From VRUE01 sp035712345 (GTDB lineage: Bacteria; Actinomycetota; Thermoleophilia; Solirubrobacterales; 70-9): DNA of 52,479 bases. How positions within the stretch are numbered: position 1 is the stretch's first letter; every line of letters begins with the position of its first letter. The stretch spans positions 1 to 52,479 of the forward strand of contig DASTAY010000053.1 of the NCBI GenBank assembly GCA_035712345.1. The letters run 5' to 3'. A program made the position numbers and the translations under genes. The notes beneath the pieces were generated by a model. It was not told the origin of the DNA. It made no database searches and saw only the letters and a program-made list of their open reading frames with translations. This document shows, one piece after another, positions 7,555 to 17,933 of the stretch.

Positions 7555-9333
7555 ATGGCACTGCTGATCCTGTTCGGGTTCGTGGCGGGGGCGGCAACCG
7601 CGCTCTCTCCCTGCGTGCTGCCGGTGCTGCCGATCGCGCTCTCGGCGGGTGCGACCGGCGGCCGGCGGCGGCCGCTCGGGATCGTCGCCGGCCTCGCCGT
7701 CTCCTTCACCTTTGCCACCGTCGCGCTGGTCTACCTCATCTCGGCGCTCGGCCTGCCCGGCGACCTGCTCCGCAAGCTGGCGATCTTCGTCCTGATCGCC
7801 TTCGGCGTCTCGCTGATGATCCCGCCGCTGGCGGCCCGCCTGGAGGCCTACATGAGTCGCTTCGCCGGCCTGGCCGGCGGCCCGCGCAGCGGCGGCGACG
7901 GCTTCTGGTCGGGGGTCGCCGTCGGCGGCAGCCTCGGCTTCGTCTACGCGCCATGCGCCGGGCCGATCCTCGCCGGGGTGATCACGGTCTCGGCGTCGCA
8001 GTCGTTCAACGCCGGCCGGCTCGCCGTGGCGCTCAGCTACGGCCTCGGCTCGGCCGTCGTCCTCTACTTCCTGATGCTCGGCGGTCGCCGCGTGATCGCC
8101 CCGCTCGCTCGCCGCGGCAGCGGCTTCCAGATCGCGATGGGAGCGGTGATGGTCGTCGTCGCGCTGGCGATGCTCGGCAACTACGACGTCAAATTCCAGA
8201 ACCAGATCGCCAGCAGCCTGCCCAGCTTCCTCGTCAACCCGTCGAAGTCGCTGGAGGACACGGGAGCCGCGCGCAGGGCTCTCGTCGAAGTGCGCGGCGG
8301 CTCCGGCGGCGCCCTGGGGGAGGCGACGGCGGAAGCGGCGGTGACCGGCAGCTCCGGGCCGAGCGAGGGCGGCGCCGGCAATCGGAAGGGATCCGGCCTC
8401 CCGGTGCTCGGCGCCGCGCCGGAATTCGTCGACACCCAGCGCTGGTTCAACACGCCCGGCGACAAGCCGATTACGCTGAGGTCGCTGCGCGGCCGGGTCG
8501 TCCTGGTCGACTTCTGGACCTACAGCTGCATCAACTGCCTGCGCACGCTGCCCTACCTGACCGCCTGGGACAAGCGCTACCGCAAGGACGGGCTGACGAT
8601 CGTCGGCGTCCACTCGCCGGAGTTCCCCTTCGAGAAAGACGCCGGCAACGTCGAAGAAGCGATCGAACGCAACGGGATCGAATATCCCGTCGTCCAGGAC
8701 AACGACCTCGCCAACTTCACCGCCTACGGCACCGAATACTGGCCCGCCGAGTACTTCGTCGATGCCGAGGGCCGGGTCCGCTACGTGCACTTCGGCGAGG
8801 GCGAATACGGCGAGAAAGAGCGGATCATCCGCGAGCTTCTGGCCGAATCGGGCCATGCGGTCGGGGCAGGCGACTCGGGGGCGAAGGGAATCGAAGCCTC
8901 GGCCGGGGTGACGACGCCGGAGAGCTACCTCGGCTCGCTGCGTGCCGACCGCTTCGTCAACGGCCCGATCGCCGCCGGCACGCAGGACTTCGGCGAGCCC
9001 TCCGCGCCGCCGACCGACCACCTCGCCTACAGCGGCCGCTGGAAGGTCGAGCCGGAGTCGGCCACCGCCGAGGGAGGCGCGCTCGACCTCTCCTTCGGGG
9101 CGCGCCGCGTCTACCTCGTGCTCGGCTCGCCCGGCGAGAGCCGCCGCGTGCGGGTTCTGCTCGACGGCAAGCCGATCCCCGACGACCTTGCCGGCTCCGA
9201 CGTCCACGACGGCGTCCTCACCGTCACCGGGCAGCGCCTCTACGACCTGGTCGAACTGCCCAAGGTGGAAGGCCGCACCCTGCGCCTCGTCCCCGAAGCC
9301 GGAGTCATGGGCTATGCCTTCACGTTTGGTTAG
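7555..9333 (+). CDS. dipZ: DipZ-like protein: CcdA membrane domain fused to thioredoxin-like and C-terminal domains
   Basis: 592 residues. Residues 1-210 form a CcdA/DsbD-type membrane domain with the paired cysteines C20 (LSPCVLP) and C134 (YAPCAGP). After a Gly/Ser-rich linker, residues of about 285-440 form a thioredoxin/AhpC-like domain with active site C325-I-N-C328. The last 130 residues are a beta-sandwich, as in mycobacterial DipZ. It should carry reducing power from cytoplasmic thioredoxin to the outer face of the membrane for cytochrome c maturation or peroxide and metal stress. The upstream Met/His-rich lipoprotein may be a partner. A hairpin at 9345-9393 probably ends its transcript. 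Confidence 0.9.
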   Translation: MALLILFGFVAGAATALSPCVLPVLPIALSAGATGGRRRPLGIVAGLAVSFTFATVALVYLISALGLPGDLLRKLAIFVLIAFGVSLMIPPLAARLEAYMSRFAGLAGGPRSGGDGFWSGVAVGGSLGFVYAPCAGPILAGVITVSASQSFNAGRLAVALSYGLGSAVVLYFLMLGGRRVIAPLARRGSGFQIAMGAVMVVVALAMLGNYDVKFQNQIASSLPSFLVNPSKSLEDTGAARRALVEVRGGSGGALGEATAEAAVTGSSGPSEGGAGNRKGSGLPVLGAAPEFVDTQRWFNTPGDKPITLRSLRGRVVLVDFWTYSCINCLRTLPYLTAWDKRYRKDGLTIVGVHSPEFPFEKDAGNVEEAIERNGIEYPVVQDNDLANFTAYGTEYWPAEYFVDAEGRVRYVHFGEGEYGEKERIIRELLAESGHAVGAGDSGAKGIEASAGVTTPESYLGSLRADRFVNGPIAAGTQDFGEPSAPPTDHLAYSGRWKVEPESATAEGGALDLSFGARRVYLVLGSPGESRRVRVLLDGKPIPDDLAGSDVHDGVLTVTGQRLYDLVELPKVEGRTLRLVPEAGVMGYAFTFG

Positions 9334-9344
9334 CCGCCCCCGGA

Positions 9345-9393
9345 CGCGGGAGCGGGACCCATCCATCTCTGATTCTCTGGGTCCCGCGGGAGC
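9345..9393 (+). terminator. Inverted repeat after dipZ, likely terminator
   Basis: GCGGGACCCA (9352-9361) pairs perfectly with TGGGTCCCGC (9379-9388) around 17 nt, and flanking bases extend the stem weakly. It begins 12 bp after the dipZ stop. No T-run follows, as is common for high-GC terminators. Confidence 0.55.
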
Positions 9394-9424
9394 AGAGGAG
9401 GCGGCGCCTGTCGATGTCGTCAAG

Positions 9425-10134
9425 ATGGACGGCGTGAGCGATTCGCCGCGCGGCACCGTGCTGGTGGTCGACGACGAGCCGACGATCGTCGAGATCGTAA
9501 GCCGCTACATCGAGCGGGCCGGCTTCGAGGTCCACTGCGCCGGCGACGGGCCCGAGGCGGTCCGCCTCGCCACCCTGCACCGTCCCGACCTGGTCGTGCT
9601 CGACGTGATGTTGCCGGGCTTCGACGGGATCGAGGCGATGCGCCGCCTGCACGAGGAGATCGACGAGCGGGCGGCTGTGATCCTGCTCACCGCCCGCGGG
9701 GAGGAGGCCGACCGCCTGGTCGGCCTGCGCCGGGGCGCCGACGACTACGTGGTCAAGCCCTTCTCCCCGGCCGAGCTGGTCGCCCGCATCGAGGCCGTGC
9801 TGCGCCGCGCCTCCCCGCCGGCCGCGGCGGCCGTGCCGGAGCCGATCGAGCACGGTCCGTTGCGGATCGATCCGCTCGGACGCATTGTGACGCTGGCGGG
9901 CGAGGAGCTCTCCCTGACCCAGCGCGAGTTCGACCTGCTCGCCTTCCTCGCCGCCAACCCCGGCCGGGTCTTCACCCGCGACCAGTTGATGGAGACGGTC
10001 TGGGAATACCCCTTCTTCACCGACACCAGCACCGTCACCGTCCACGTCCGCCGCCTGCGCGCCAAGCTCGGCGACGACCCGGCCGAGCCGCGCTTCATCG
10101 AGACGGTCTGGGGAGTCGGCTACAGGTTGCGGCC

Positions 10135-10138
<4 letters not shown>
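9425..10138 (+). CDS. OmpR/PhoB-family response regulator
   Basis: 237 residues from ATG 9425; GTG 9434 is an alternative, and longer in-frame extensions run back into dipZ and are unlikely. The receiver domain has D16-D17, phospho-acceptor D60 in LVVLDVMLPG, and the lysine of DDYVVKPF. The C-terminal winged helix (LSLTQREFDLLAFLAANPGR, then TVTVHVRRLRAKL) is typical of OmpR regulators. The stop overlaps the kinase start by 4 bp (GTGA). Signal and regulon unknown; dipZ immediately upstream may be a target. Confidence 0.92.
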
Positions 10139-10989
<851 letters not shown>

Positions 10990-10999
10990 GCTCCCGCGC

Positions 11000-12145
11000 G
11001 TGGACTTCGAGCTGAGCGACGAGCAGAAGCTGATCCAGGGCACCGTTCGCGACTTCGCCCGGGCCGAGGTCGCGCCCGTGGCCGAGGAGCTCGACCGGAC
11101 CAAGTCCTTCCCCTACGAGATCGTCGCGAAGCTGGGCGGGCTCGGCCTGATGGGGATCCCGTTCCCGCAGGAGTACGGCGGCGGCGGCGCGGACACGCTC
11201 TCCTACGTGCTGGCGGTCGAAGAGCTGGCGCGGGTCGACTCCTCGGTCTGCATCACGATGGCGGCGCACACGTCGCTGGGCACGATGCCGATCTACCTCT
11301 GGGGGAGCGACGAGCAGAAGGACGAGTGGCTGCCGGTGCTCTGCAGCGGCCAGAAGCTCGCCTCCTTCGGGCTGACCGAGCCGGAGGCCGGGTCGGACGC
11401 CGGCAACGTGCGGACCAAGGCGAAGCTGGCGGACGGCGAGTGGACGATCGACGGCGCCAAGCAGTTCATCACCAATTCCGGCACCGACATCTCGGGCTGC
11501 GTCTCGATCACCGCGGTCACGGGCGAAAGCGACGGGCGCAAGGAGATCTCCAACCTGATCGTGCCCACCGGCACGCCCGGCTACGAGGCCGGCGAGCCGT
11601 ACCGCAAGATGGGCTGGAACGCCTCCGACACGCGCCCGCTCAGCTTCGAGGGCTGCCGGGTGCCCGAGGCAAACCTGCTCGGCCGCCGCGGCGACGGCTT
11701 CAAGAACTTCCTCCACATCCTCGACGGCGGCCGGATCGGCGTCGCCGCGATGGGCGTCGGGCTCGCCCAGGGCGCCCTCGACGAGGCGATCTCCTACGCC
11801 AAGGAGCGCCAGGCCTTCGGCCAGGCGATCTCGAAATTCCAGTCGATTCAGGCGAAGATCGCCGACCTCTCGGCGCAGATCGAGGCGGCCCGCCTACTCA
11901 CCTGGCGCGCCGCGCTGGAGAAGGACGCCGGCCAGTCGTTCACGCTGACCGCGGCACAGGCGAAGCTGATCACCGGCCGCCTCGCCGTGCGCGCCACCGA
12001 GGAGGCCGTGCAGATCCACGGCGGTTACGGCTACGTCGAGGAGTACCCCGTCTGCCGCTTCTACCGGGACGCGAAGATCCTCACCATCGGCGAGGGCACC
12101 GACGAGGTCCAGCAGATGGTGATCGCACGCCAGCTCGGCTGCTGA
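11000..12145 (+). CDS. Acyl-CoA dehydrogenase
   Basis: 381 residues, the usual length. N-terminal helical domain (MDFELSDEQKLIQGTVRDFA), FAD-binding motifs FGLTEPEAGSDAGN and WTIDGAKQFITNSGTD, and C-terminal QIHGGYGYVEEYPVCRFYRD followed by IGEGTDEVQ, in which the Glu is at the catalytic-base position of short- and branched-chain enzymes. It oxidises an acyl-CoA to the 2-enoyl-CoA and gives electrons to ETF, whose genes lie at 22079-23845. Chain length cannot be set from sequence alone. It starts 10 bp after the kinase gene. Confidence 0.93.
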   Translation: MDFELSDEQKLIQGTVRDFARAEVAPVAEELDRTKSFPYEIVAKLGGLGLMGIPFPQEYGGGGADTLSYVLAVEELARVDSSVCITMAAHTSLGTMPIYLWGSDEQKDEWLPVLCSGQKLASFGLTEPEAGSDAGNVRTKAKLADGEWTIDGAKQFITNSGTDISGCVSITAVTGESDGRKEISNLIVPTGTPGYEAGEPYRKMGWNASDTRPLSFEGCRVPEANLLGRRGDGFKNFLHILDGGRIGVAAMGVGLAQGALDEAISYAKERQAFGQAISKFQSIQAKIADLSAQIEAARLLTWRAALEKDAGQSFTLTAAQAKLITGRLAVRATEEAVQIHGGYGYVEEYPVCRFYRDAKILTIGEGTDEVQQMVIARQLGC

Positions 12146-12153
12146 GCCGACCC

Positions 12154-13590
12154 CTACAGCTGCAGGCTCTTGATCTGCAGCAGCTCCTCGATCGCGTAGC
12201 GGCCGTTCTCGCGGCCGTGCCCCGACTGCTTGTAGCCACCGAACGGCGCCAGTGGGTTGAACGCCCCGCCGTTGATCTCGATCTGGCCGGTGCGGATCCG
12301 CTTGGCGACGGAGATCGCGCGCTCCCGGTCGCCCGACCAGACGCCGCCGGCGAGTCCGTAGACGGTGTCGTTGGCGATCCGCACCGCGTCGTCCTCGTCG
12401 TCGTAGGGCTGGATCACGAGCACCGGGCCGAAGATCTCCTCCTGGGCGATCGTCATCTCGGGCGTCACCTCGGAGAAGACGGTGGGGCGGACGAAGTAGC
12501 CGCTCTCCAGACCCTCGGGGGGCGCTGCTCCGCCGGTCACCAGCTTCGCCCCTTCGGCCTCGCCCTTCTCGATGTAGCCGCGGACGCGCTCGCGCTGCAC
12601 CTCGGAGACCAGCGGGCCGAGCCTGGTCGAGCCCTCGAAGGGGTCTCCCGGCGTGAAGCTCTCCGCGGCCGACTTGGCGATCTCCTCGGCTTCGGCCAGC
12701 TTCTCGCGCGGCACCAGCATGCGGGTCAGGGCGCTGCAGGTCTGGCCCGAGTTGAGGTAGCACTTGGCGACGCCGTCGGGGATCGCCTGCGAGAGGTCGG
12801 CGTCGTCGAGGATCACGTTGGGCGACTTGCCGCCGAGCTCCATCGCCACCGGCTTGACGGTGGCCGAGGCGAGCTCGGAGACGCGCCGCCCGGCGCGGGT
12901 CGAGCCGGTGAAGGAGACCATGTCGACGCCGGGGTGGCCGGCGATCGCCTCGCCGACCACGGGGCCGGTGCCGGTGACGAGGTTGAAGGCGCCCGCGGGC
13001 AGGCCGGCGGCATCGATCACCTCGGCGAGGATGAAGGCGTTGAGCGGGACCACCTCGCTCGGCTTGAGCACGACGGTGCAGCCGGCGGCCAGCGCCGGCG
13101 CCACCTTCGCGGCGATCTGGTTCAGCGGGTAGTTCCAGGGGGTGATCGCGCCGAGCACGCCCACGGGCTCGCGCAGCACGCGCGAGTTGCCGATCTCCTC
13201 TTCCCAGGCGACTTCCTCCATCAGCCCCGGCATCGCCGCGAACTGGCCGATGGGAAGGCCGACCTGGATCATCTGGCTGAGCTTGATCGGCATCCCCAGC
13301 TCCTGGGAGATCGTCGCCGCGATCTCCTCGGAGCGCTCGCCGAGCCCGGCGGCGATCGCCGAGAGGTAGCCGGCGCGCTCCTCGCGCGAGGTCTGCGACC
13401 AGGAATCGAAGGCGTCGCGGGCGGCCCGCACCGCGAGGTCGGCGTCGGCCGCCGTGCAGGCCGGGATCGTCGCCATCACCTCCTCGGTGGTCGCGTTGAC
13501 CACCTCGAGCGTCTCGGCGCCCTGCGGCGCGACCCATTCGCCGCCGATGAAGATCTTTTCCTTCGCCTGAACCTCAGCCGCCGTCGCCAT
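12154..13590 (-). CDS. NAD(P)-dependent aldehyde dehydrogenase
   Basis: 478 residues with a good Shine-Dalgarno (AGGAGGAG) before the ATG. It has the ALDH motifs TPWNYPLNQIA, SFTGSTRAGRRV, MELGGKSPNVI (general-base Glu) and NSGQTCSALTR (nucleophilic Cys), and the C-terminal GGYKQSGHGRENGR. It oxidises an aldehyde to the acid in the cytoplasm; the sequence style is close to broad-specificity or betaine/aliphatic ALDHs. It lies downstream of hxlR on the same strand with an HxlR-like half-operator at 13625-13638, so it is likely part of that regulon. It is convergent with the acyl-CoA dehydrogenase (8 bp apart). Confidence 0.92.
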   Translation of the reverse strand: MATAAEVQAKEKIFIGGEWVAPQGAETLEVVNATTEEVMATIPACTAADADLAVRAARDAFDSWSQTSREERAGYLSAIAAGLGERSEEIAATISQELGMPIKLSQMIQVGLPIGQFAAMPGLMEEVAWEEEIGNSRVLREPVGVLGAITPWNYPLNQIAAKVAPALAAGCTVVLKPSEVVPLNAFILAEVIDAAGLPAGAFNLVTGTGPVVGEAIAGHPGVDMVSFTGSTRAGRRVSELASATVKPVAMELGGKSPNVILDDADLSQAIPDGVAKCYLNSGQTCSALTRMLVPREKLAEAEEIAKSAAESFTPGDPFEGSTRLGPLVSEVQRERVRGYIEKGEAEGAKLVTGGAAPPEGLESGYFVRPTVFSEVTPEMTIAQEEIFGPVLVIQPYDDEDDAVRIANDTVYGLAGGVWSGDRERAISVAKRIRTGQIEINGGAFNPLAPFGGYKQSGHGRENGRYAIEELLQIKSLQL

Positions 13591-13637
13591 CTCACTCCTC
13601 CTGGTCTCTGACCGAATCCGTCATGGTTGATTGAAGC

Positions 13638-13662
13638 ATTTGGGGACCTACAGACCCCAAAT
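13638..13662. terminator. Small hairpin between hxlR and the aldehyde dehydrogenase gene
   Basis: ATTTGGGG (13638-13645) and CCCCAAAT (13655-13662) are perfect 8-bp arms with a 9-nt loop, starting 4 bp beyond the hxlR stop. It may end the hxlR transcript. No T-run is present. Confidence 0.4.
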
Positions 13663-13666
13663 CGTT

Positions 13667-14152
13667 CTATCGGCTGTGTGCCGCGGCGGTGAGCGCTTCG
13701 CCGCTTACGCCGGGGCCGGGCAGGGCGCGGGCGTCCCGGGCGTGCAGCCGCTCGCCGCAGCGCTCGCAAATGCCGCGGTCGCTGACCTCGCCGCCGCACT
13801 CCTTGTGGACGATCAGCAGCGGCGGGCCGTCGGGCTCCGGCGAGTGTCGGTCGCCCCAAGCCTGCAGCGCTACGAGCGCGGGCCAGAGGTCGAGGCCCTT
13901 CTCGGTGAGGAAGTACTCGTAGCGCTCGGGGCTCGACTGGTAGGGACGGCGCTCCAGGATGTCCTCCTCGACCAGCCGCTGCAGTCGCGCCGAGAGCACG
14001 TTGCGGGCGACGCCGAGGCTGCCCTGCAGCTCGCCGAAGCGACGGTGCCCGAGCATCACGTCGCGCACGATCAGCAGCGTCCAGCGCTCGCCGACCACCT
14101 CGAGCGCCTTGGCGATCGAGCAGACCTGGCCCGGATAGTCGGCACGCAACAT
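13667..14152 (-). CDS. HxlR-family winged-helix regulator
   Basis: 161 residues from ATG 14152. A TTG at 14188 would add 12 residues but would place the start inside an operator. It has the HxlR core: CSIAKALEVVGERWTLLIVR, GHRRFGELQGSLGVARNVLS, LQRLVEEDILERRPY, and YEYFLTEKGLDLWPAL. An unusual C-terminal extension (about residues 110-140) holds C-x9-C-x2-C (HKECGGEVSDRGICERCGER), which may bind a metal. Two matching palindromes upstream (14174-14233) are its likely operators. HxlR proteins usually respond to aldehydes or redox stress, which fits the adjacent aldehyde dehydrogenase. Confidence 0.88.
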   Translation of the reverse strand: MLRADYPGQVCSIAKALEVVGERWTLLIVRDVMLGHRRFGELQGSLGVARNVLSARLQRLVEEDILERRPYQSSPERYEYFLTEKGLDLWPALVALQAWGDRHSPEPDGPPLLIVHKECGGEVSDRGICERCGERLHARDARALPGPGVSGEALTAAAHSR

Positions 14153-14173
14153 CAAAGCGATCTTCGCACACAA

Positions 14174-14233
14174 GGTTGCATCAAGCAACCGAGTCGGCTA
14201 GGGTCCCTGTGACAACGGTTGCTTGAAGCAACC
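14174..14233. promoter_or_regulatory. Twin HxlR operators
   Basis: Site 1 is GGTTGCATCAAGCAACC (14174-14190) and site 2 is GGTTGCTTGAAGCAACC (14217-14233). Site 2 is a perfect 8-bp-arm palindrome with one central base. The centres are 43 bp apart, about four helical turns. A related half site, GGTTGATTGAAGCA, is at 13625-13638 before the aldehyde dehydrogenase. They lie between hxlR and a divergent small frame, so HxlR autoregulation is likely. Confidence 0.65.
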
Positions 14234-14253
14234 AAGCCGATTGGAGGCGCACG

Positions 14254-14424
14254 ATGAGGCTGATCCACCGCCACAGGAGTCACCGGCCCAGGGCCCCACG
14301 GATCTCGATCTCGCAAGAGGAGATCGCCGCCGACCTGCACTACCCGGCGACTCAGCCGGAGAGCTCGCGGGCCAGCTCGACCAGGAGGCGGACGCCGAAG
14401 CCGCTGGCGTCGCTGCCGGTGTAG
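14254..14424 (+). CDS. Small Arg-rich ORF under the HxlR operators; possibly a gene remnant
   Basis: 56 codons (MRLIHRHRSHRPRAPRISIS...). It has a strong Shine-Dalgarno sequence (TTGGAGG, 6 nt before the ATG) and lies 20 bp after a perfect HxlR operator. That gives it proper initiation signals. Its last 24 codons run antisense through the 3' end of the aminopeptidase gene, which suggests that an original gene was truncated and replaced. I do not recognise the protein. It could also be a small regulated peptide. Confidence 0.35.
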   Translation: MRLIHRHRSHRPRAPRISISQEEIAADLHYPATQPESSRASSTRRRTPKPLASLPV

Positions 14425-15788
14425 GCGCGGCCGACGTCCCAGGCGGTGCCGGCGATGTCGACGTGGGCCCAGGGGGTCTCGCCGACGAACTCCTCCAGGA
14501 AGGAGCCGGCGTAGATCGTGCCCGCCTTGCGCTTCGCCGAGGCGTTGGTGAGGTCGGCGACGGTGCCCCGCGTCAGGTCCTTGTACTCGGGATGGAGGGG
14601 AAGGCGCCAGACCAGCTCGCCGGTCGTCCTGCCCGCCCGCTCGACCTCGGCGGCGAGGTCGTCGTCGTTGGAGATCACCGCGGCGTAGGTCGAGCCGAGC
14701 GCCATCAGCACCGCGCCGGTCAGCGTCGCCAGATCGACGATCCGCTCGGCGCCGAGCTCGGCCGCATAGGCGAGGGCGTCGGCGAGGATCAGCCGGCCCT
14801 CCGCGTCGGTGTTGTTGACCTCGACCGTCTTGCCGTTGTATTGCGTGATCACGTCACCCGGCTTGATCGCCGTGCCCGACGGCATGTTCTCGGTCGAGGG
14901 GACGACGGCGACCAGGTTCAGCGCCAAGCCGAGCTCGGCGATTGCGCCGACCGCCTCGAGGACAGCCGCGGCGCCCGACATGTCCATCTTCATCTCGTGC
15001 ATCGAGGCCGAGGGCTTCAGCGAGATCCCGCCCGTGTCGAAGGTGACTCCCTTGCCGACGAAGCCGAGCGTCGGGGCCTCGCCGCCGCCCTCGTAGCGCA
15101 GCACGATCAGCTTCGGCTCCTCGGCGCTGCCCTGGCTGACGGCTACGAGCCCGCCCATCGCCTTGGCCGCGATCTCCTCGCGGCCGAGCACCTCGGCGCT
15201 GACCGCGTCGTGCCGGGAGGCGAGCTCTTCGGCCCGCCGGGCGAGGAAGGACGGGGTGGCGACGTTGGACGGGAGGCTCTGCAGGTCGCGGGCGCGGTTC
15301 TGCGCCTCGGCGCAGATGCGGGCGGCCTCGGCGGCCGCGGCGATGCCGGCCTCCCCGATCAGGGCGAGCGACTCGATCCGGGGCGGGGAAGGCGCGCTCG
15401 GGTCGCTGCTGCGGAAGCGGTCGAAGCGGTAGTCGGCGAGGATCATGCCGGTGACGATCGCCGCGGCGCTTGCCGATGCATCGTCGGATTCGGGAAGCAG
15501 CCAGGCGAGCGAGGCGGTCTCGAGCTTGCCCGCCTCCTTCGCGGCGAGGGCGGCGGCGAGCCTCAGCCGCTCCGCATCGCACTTCTCGCGCTTGCCGAGT
15601 CCGACCACGAGCACTCGCGCCGGCCGTGCGGGGCGGAGCAGGGCCAGCTTTTCGAAGCCGCCCTTGGCGTCGGCGGCGCCGGCCGTGCCGGCGAGCTCGG
15701 TGGACAGCTCCCCGTCCTCGAAGAGGCCGACGACGAGCAGATCGGCATCGACTTCGCCCGGCTTGATCTGGCGGACCTCGATCTTCAC
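14352..15788 (-). CDS. pepA: Leucyl aminopeptidase (M17 family, PepA)
   Basis: 478 residues from GTG 15788 (VKIEVRQIKPGEVDADLLVV); the open frame continues far upstream, but that part is antisense to the thiolase gene. The M17 metal-site motifs are present: LGFVGKGVTFDTGGISLKP, MKMDMSGAAAVL and NNTDAEGRLILADAL. It is a cytoplasmic hexameric two-metal peptidase that removes N-terminal residues during peptide turnover; some homologues also bind DNA. It diverges from the thiolase. A short palindrome, AGGGCC-ATAC-GGCCCT (15889-15904), lies between them. Confidence 0.93.
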   Translation of the reverse strand: MKIEVRQIKPGEVDADLLVVGLFEDGELSTELAGTAGAADAKGGFEKLALLRPARPARVLVVGLGKREKCDAERLRLAAALAAKEAGKLETASLAWLLPESDDASASAAAIVTGMILADYRFDRFRSSDPSAPSPPRIESLALIGEAGIAAAAEAARICAEAQNRARDLQSLPSNVATPSFLARRAEELASRHDAVSAEVLGREEIAAKAMGGLVAVSQGSAEEPKLIVLRYEGGGEAPTLGFVGKGVTFDTGGISLKPSASMHEMKMDMSGAAAVLEAVGAIAELGLALNLVAVVPSTENMPSGTAIKPGDVITQYNGKTVEVNNTDAEGRLILADALAYAAELGAERIVDLATLTGAVLMALGSTYAAVISNDDDLAAEVERAGRTTGELVWRLPLHPEYKDLTRGTVADLTNASAKRKAGTIYAGSFLEEFVGETPWAHVDIAGTAWDVGRAYTGSDASGFGVRLLVELARELSG

Positions 15789-15950
15789 GGCCGGGGAGTC
15801 TACGAGCTCGGAATCGCGCGGTTCCCGATCGCGCTTTGCGTGACCGACGGCCCACAACTCGCGCGCCGCTCCCGCTATCGTCCCTGGTAGGGCCATACGG
15901 CCCTGTCCGAGCCGAGACCCGGCACAAGAAACGACAGAAAGGCCGTCAAG

Positions 15951-17126
<1,176 letters not shown>

Positions 17127-17130
17127 GCCT

Positions 17131-17919
17131 TTGCAGCGCGCCGCTGCCTTCTTCGACCTGGACAAGACCCTGATGGCCGGCTCGTCGGGGATGCAGTTCG
17201 CCCGTGTCGCGGCGCGCCACGGGATCGTCGGCCGGCGCCAGCTGGCGAGCTGGGCGGTGGAGCACCTGCGCTACCGCCTGCGCGGCACGACCGACGAGCG
17301 CACCAAGGAGGTGCTGCGGGTCGCCCAGGAGTTGATCTCCGGCGTGCCGGCGCGCTCGATCGAGCGGATGAACCCCGAGGTGATGGCGGCGATCCTGCCG
17401 CGCGTCTACCCGCAGATGCTCGACGAGGTCTACGCCCACCAGGACGCCGGTCGCGCCACCTTCATCGTCAGCGCAGCGGGCAACGGCGTGGTCGAGCCGC
17501 TCGCCGCGGTGCTCGGCATGGACGGCGGCATCGGCACCCGCTACGAGGTCGACGGGGAGGGCGCCTTCACCGGCCGCTTCGACGGTCCGTTCGTCTACGG
17601 CCCGGGCAAGGTCGAGGCGATGGAGGCTTTCGCCGCCGGGCACGGCATCGATCTGGCCGAGTCCTACGCCTACTCGGACTCGCTCTCGGACCTGCCGATG
17701 CTGCGCGCGGTCGGTCACCCGGTCGCCGTCAATCCCGATCCCCCGCTGGCCGAGATCGCCCGCGAGGAAGGCTGGCAGACGATGCGCTTCGAGCGCCTCG
17801 GCCGCCGCCTCGTCGCCCTCAGCGTGACTGCCCTGGCGACTTTCGCCGGCTTCGGCGCCTCGCGCATAGCGGCGGCGAGGCGCAAACCGCCGCCTCGCCG
17901 CTTTCCGGTTCGTCGCTAG
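17131..17919 (+). CDS. HAD-IB family phosphatase (SerB-like)
   Basis: 262 residues from TTG 17131. Motif I is FFDLDKTLMAGSS (nucleophile D-x-D), motif II is TFIVSAAGNG, and motif IV is YAYSDSLSDLPML. This is the HAD-IB pattern (SerB, CicA and acyltransferase-linked phosphatases). The last 35 residues are hydrophobic and then Arg/Pro-rich (LVALSVTALATFAGFGASR...), which may anchor it to the membrane. Members dephosphorylate phosphoserine or lysophospholipid-type substrates; the substrate here is unknown. It is probably cotranscribed with the thiolase. Confidence 0.82.
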   Translation: MQRAAAFFDLDKTLMAGSSGMQFARVAARHGIVGRRQLASWAVEHLRYRLRGTTDERTKEVLRVAQELISGVPARSIERMNPEVMAAILPRVYPQMLDEVYAHQDAGRATFIVSAAGNGVVEPLAAVLGMDGGIGTRYEVDGEGAFTGRFDGPFVYGPGKVEAMEAFAAGHGIDLAESYAYSDSLSDLPMLRAVGHPVAVNPDPPLAEIAREEGWQTMRFERLGRRLVALSVTALATFAGFGASRIAAARRKPPPRRFPVRR

Positions 17920-17933
17920 CGCGCGGCCGGTGG

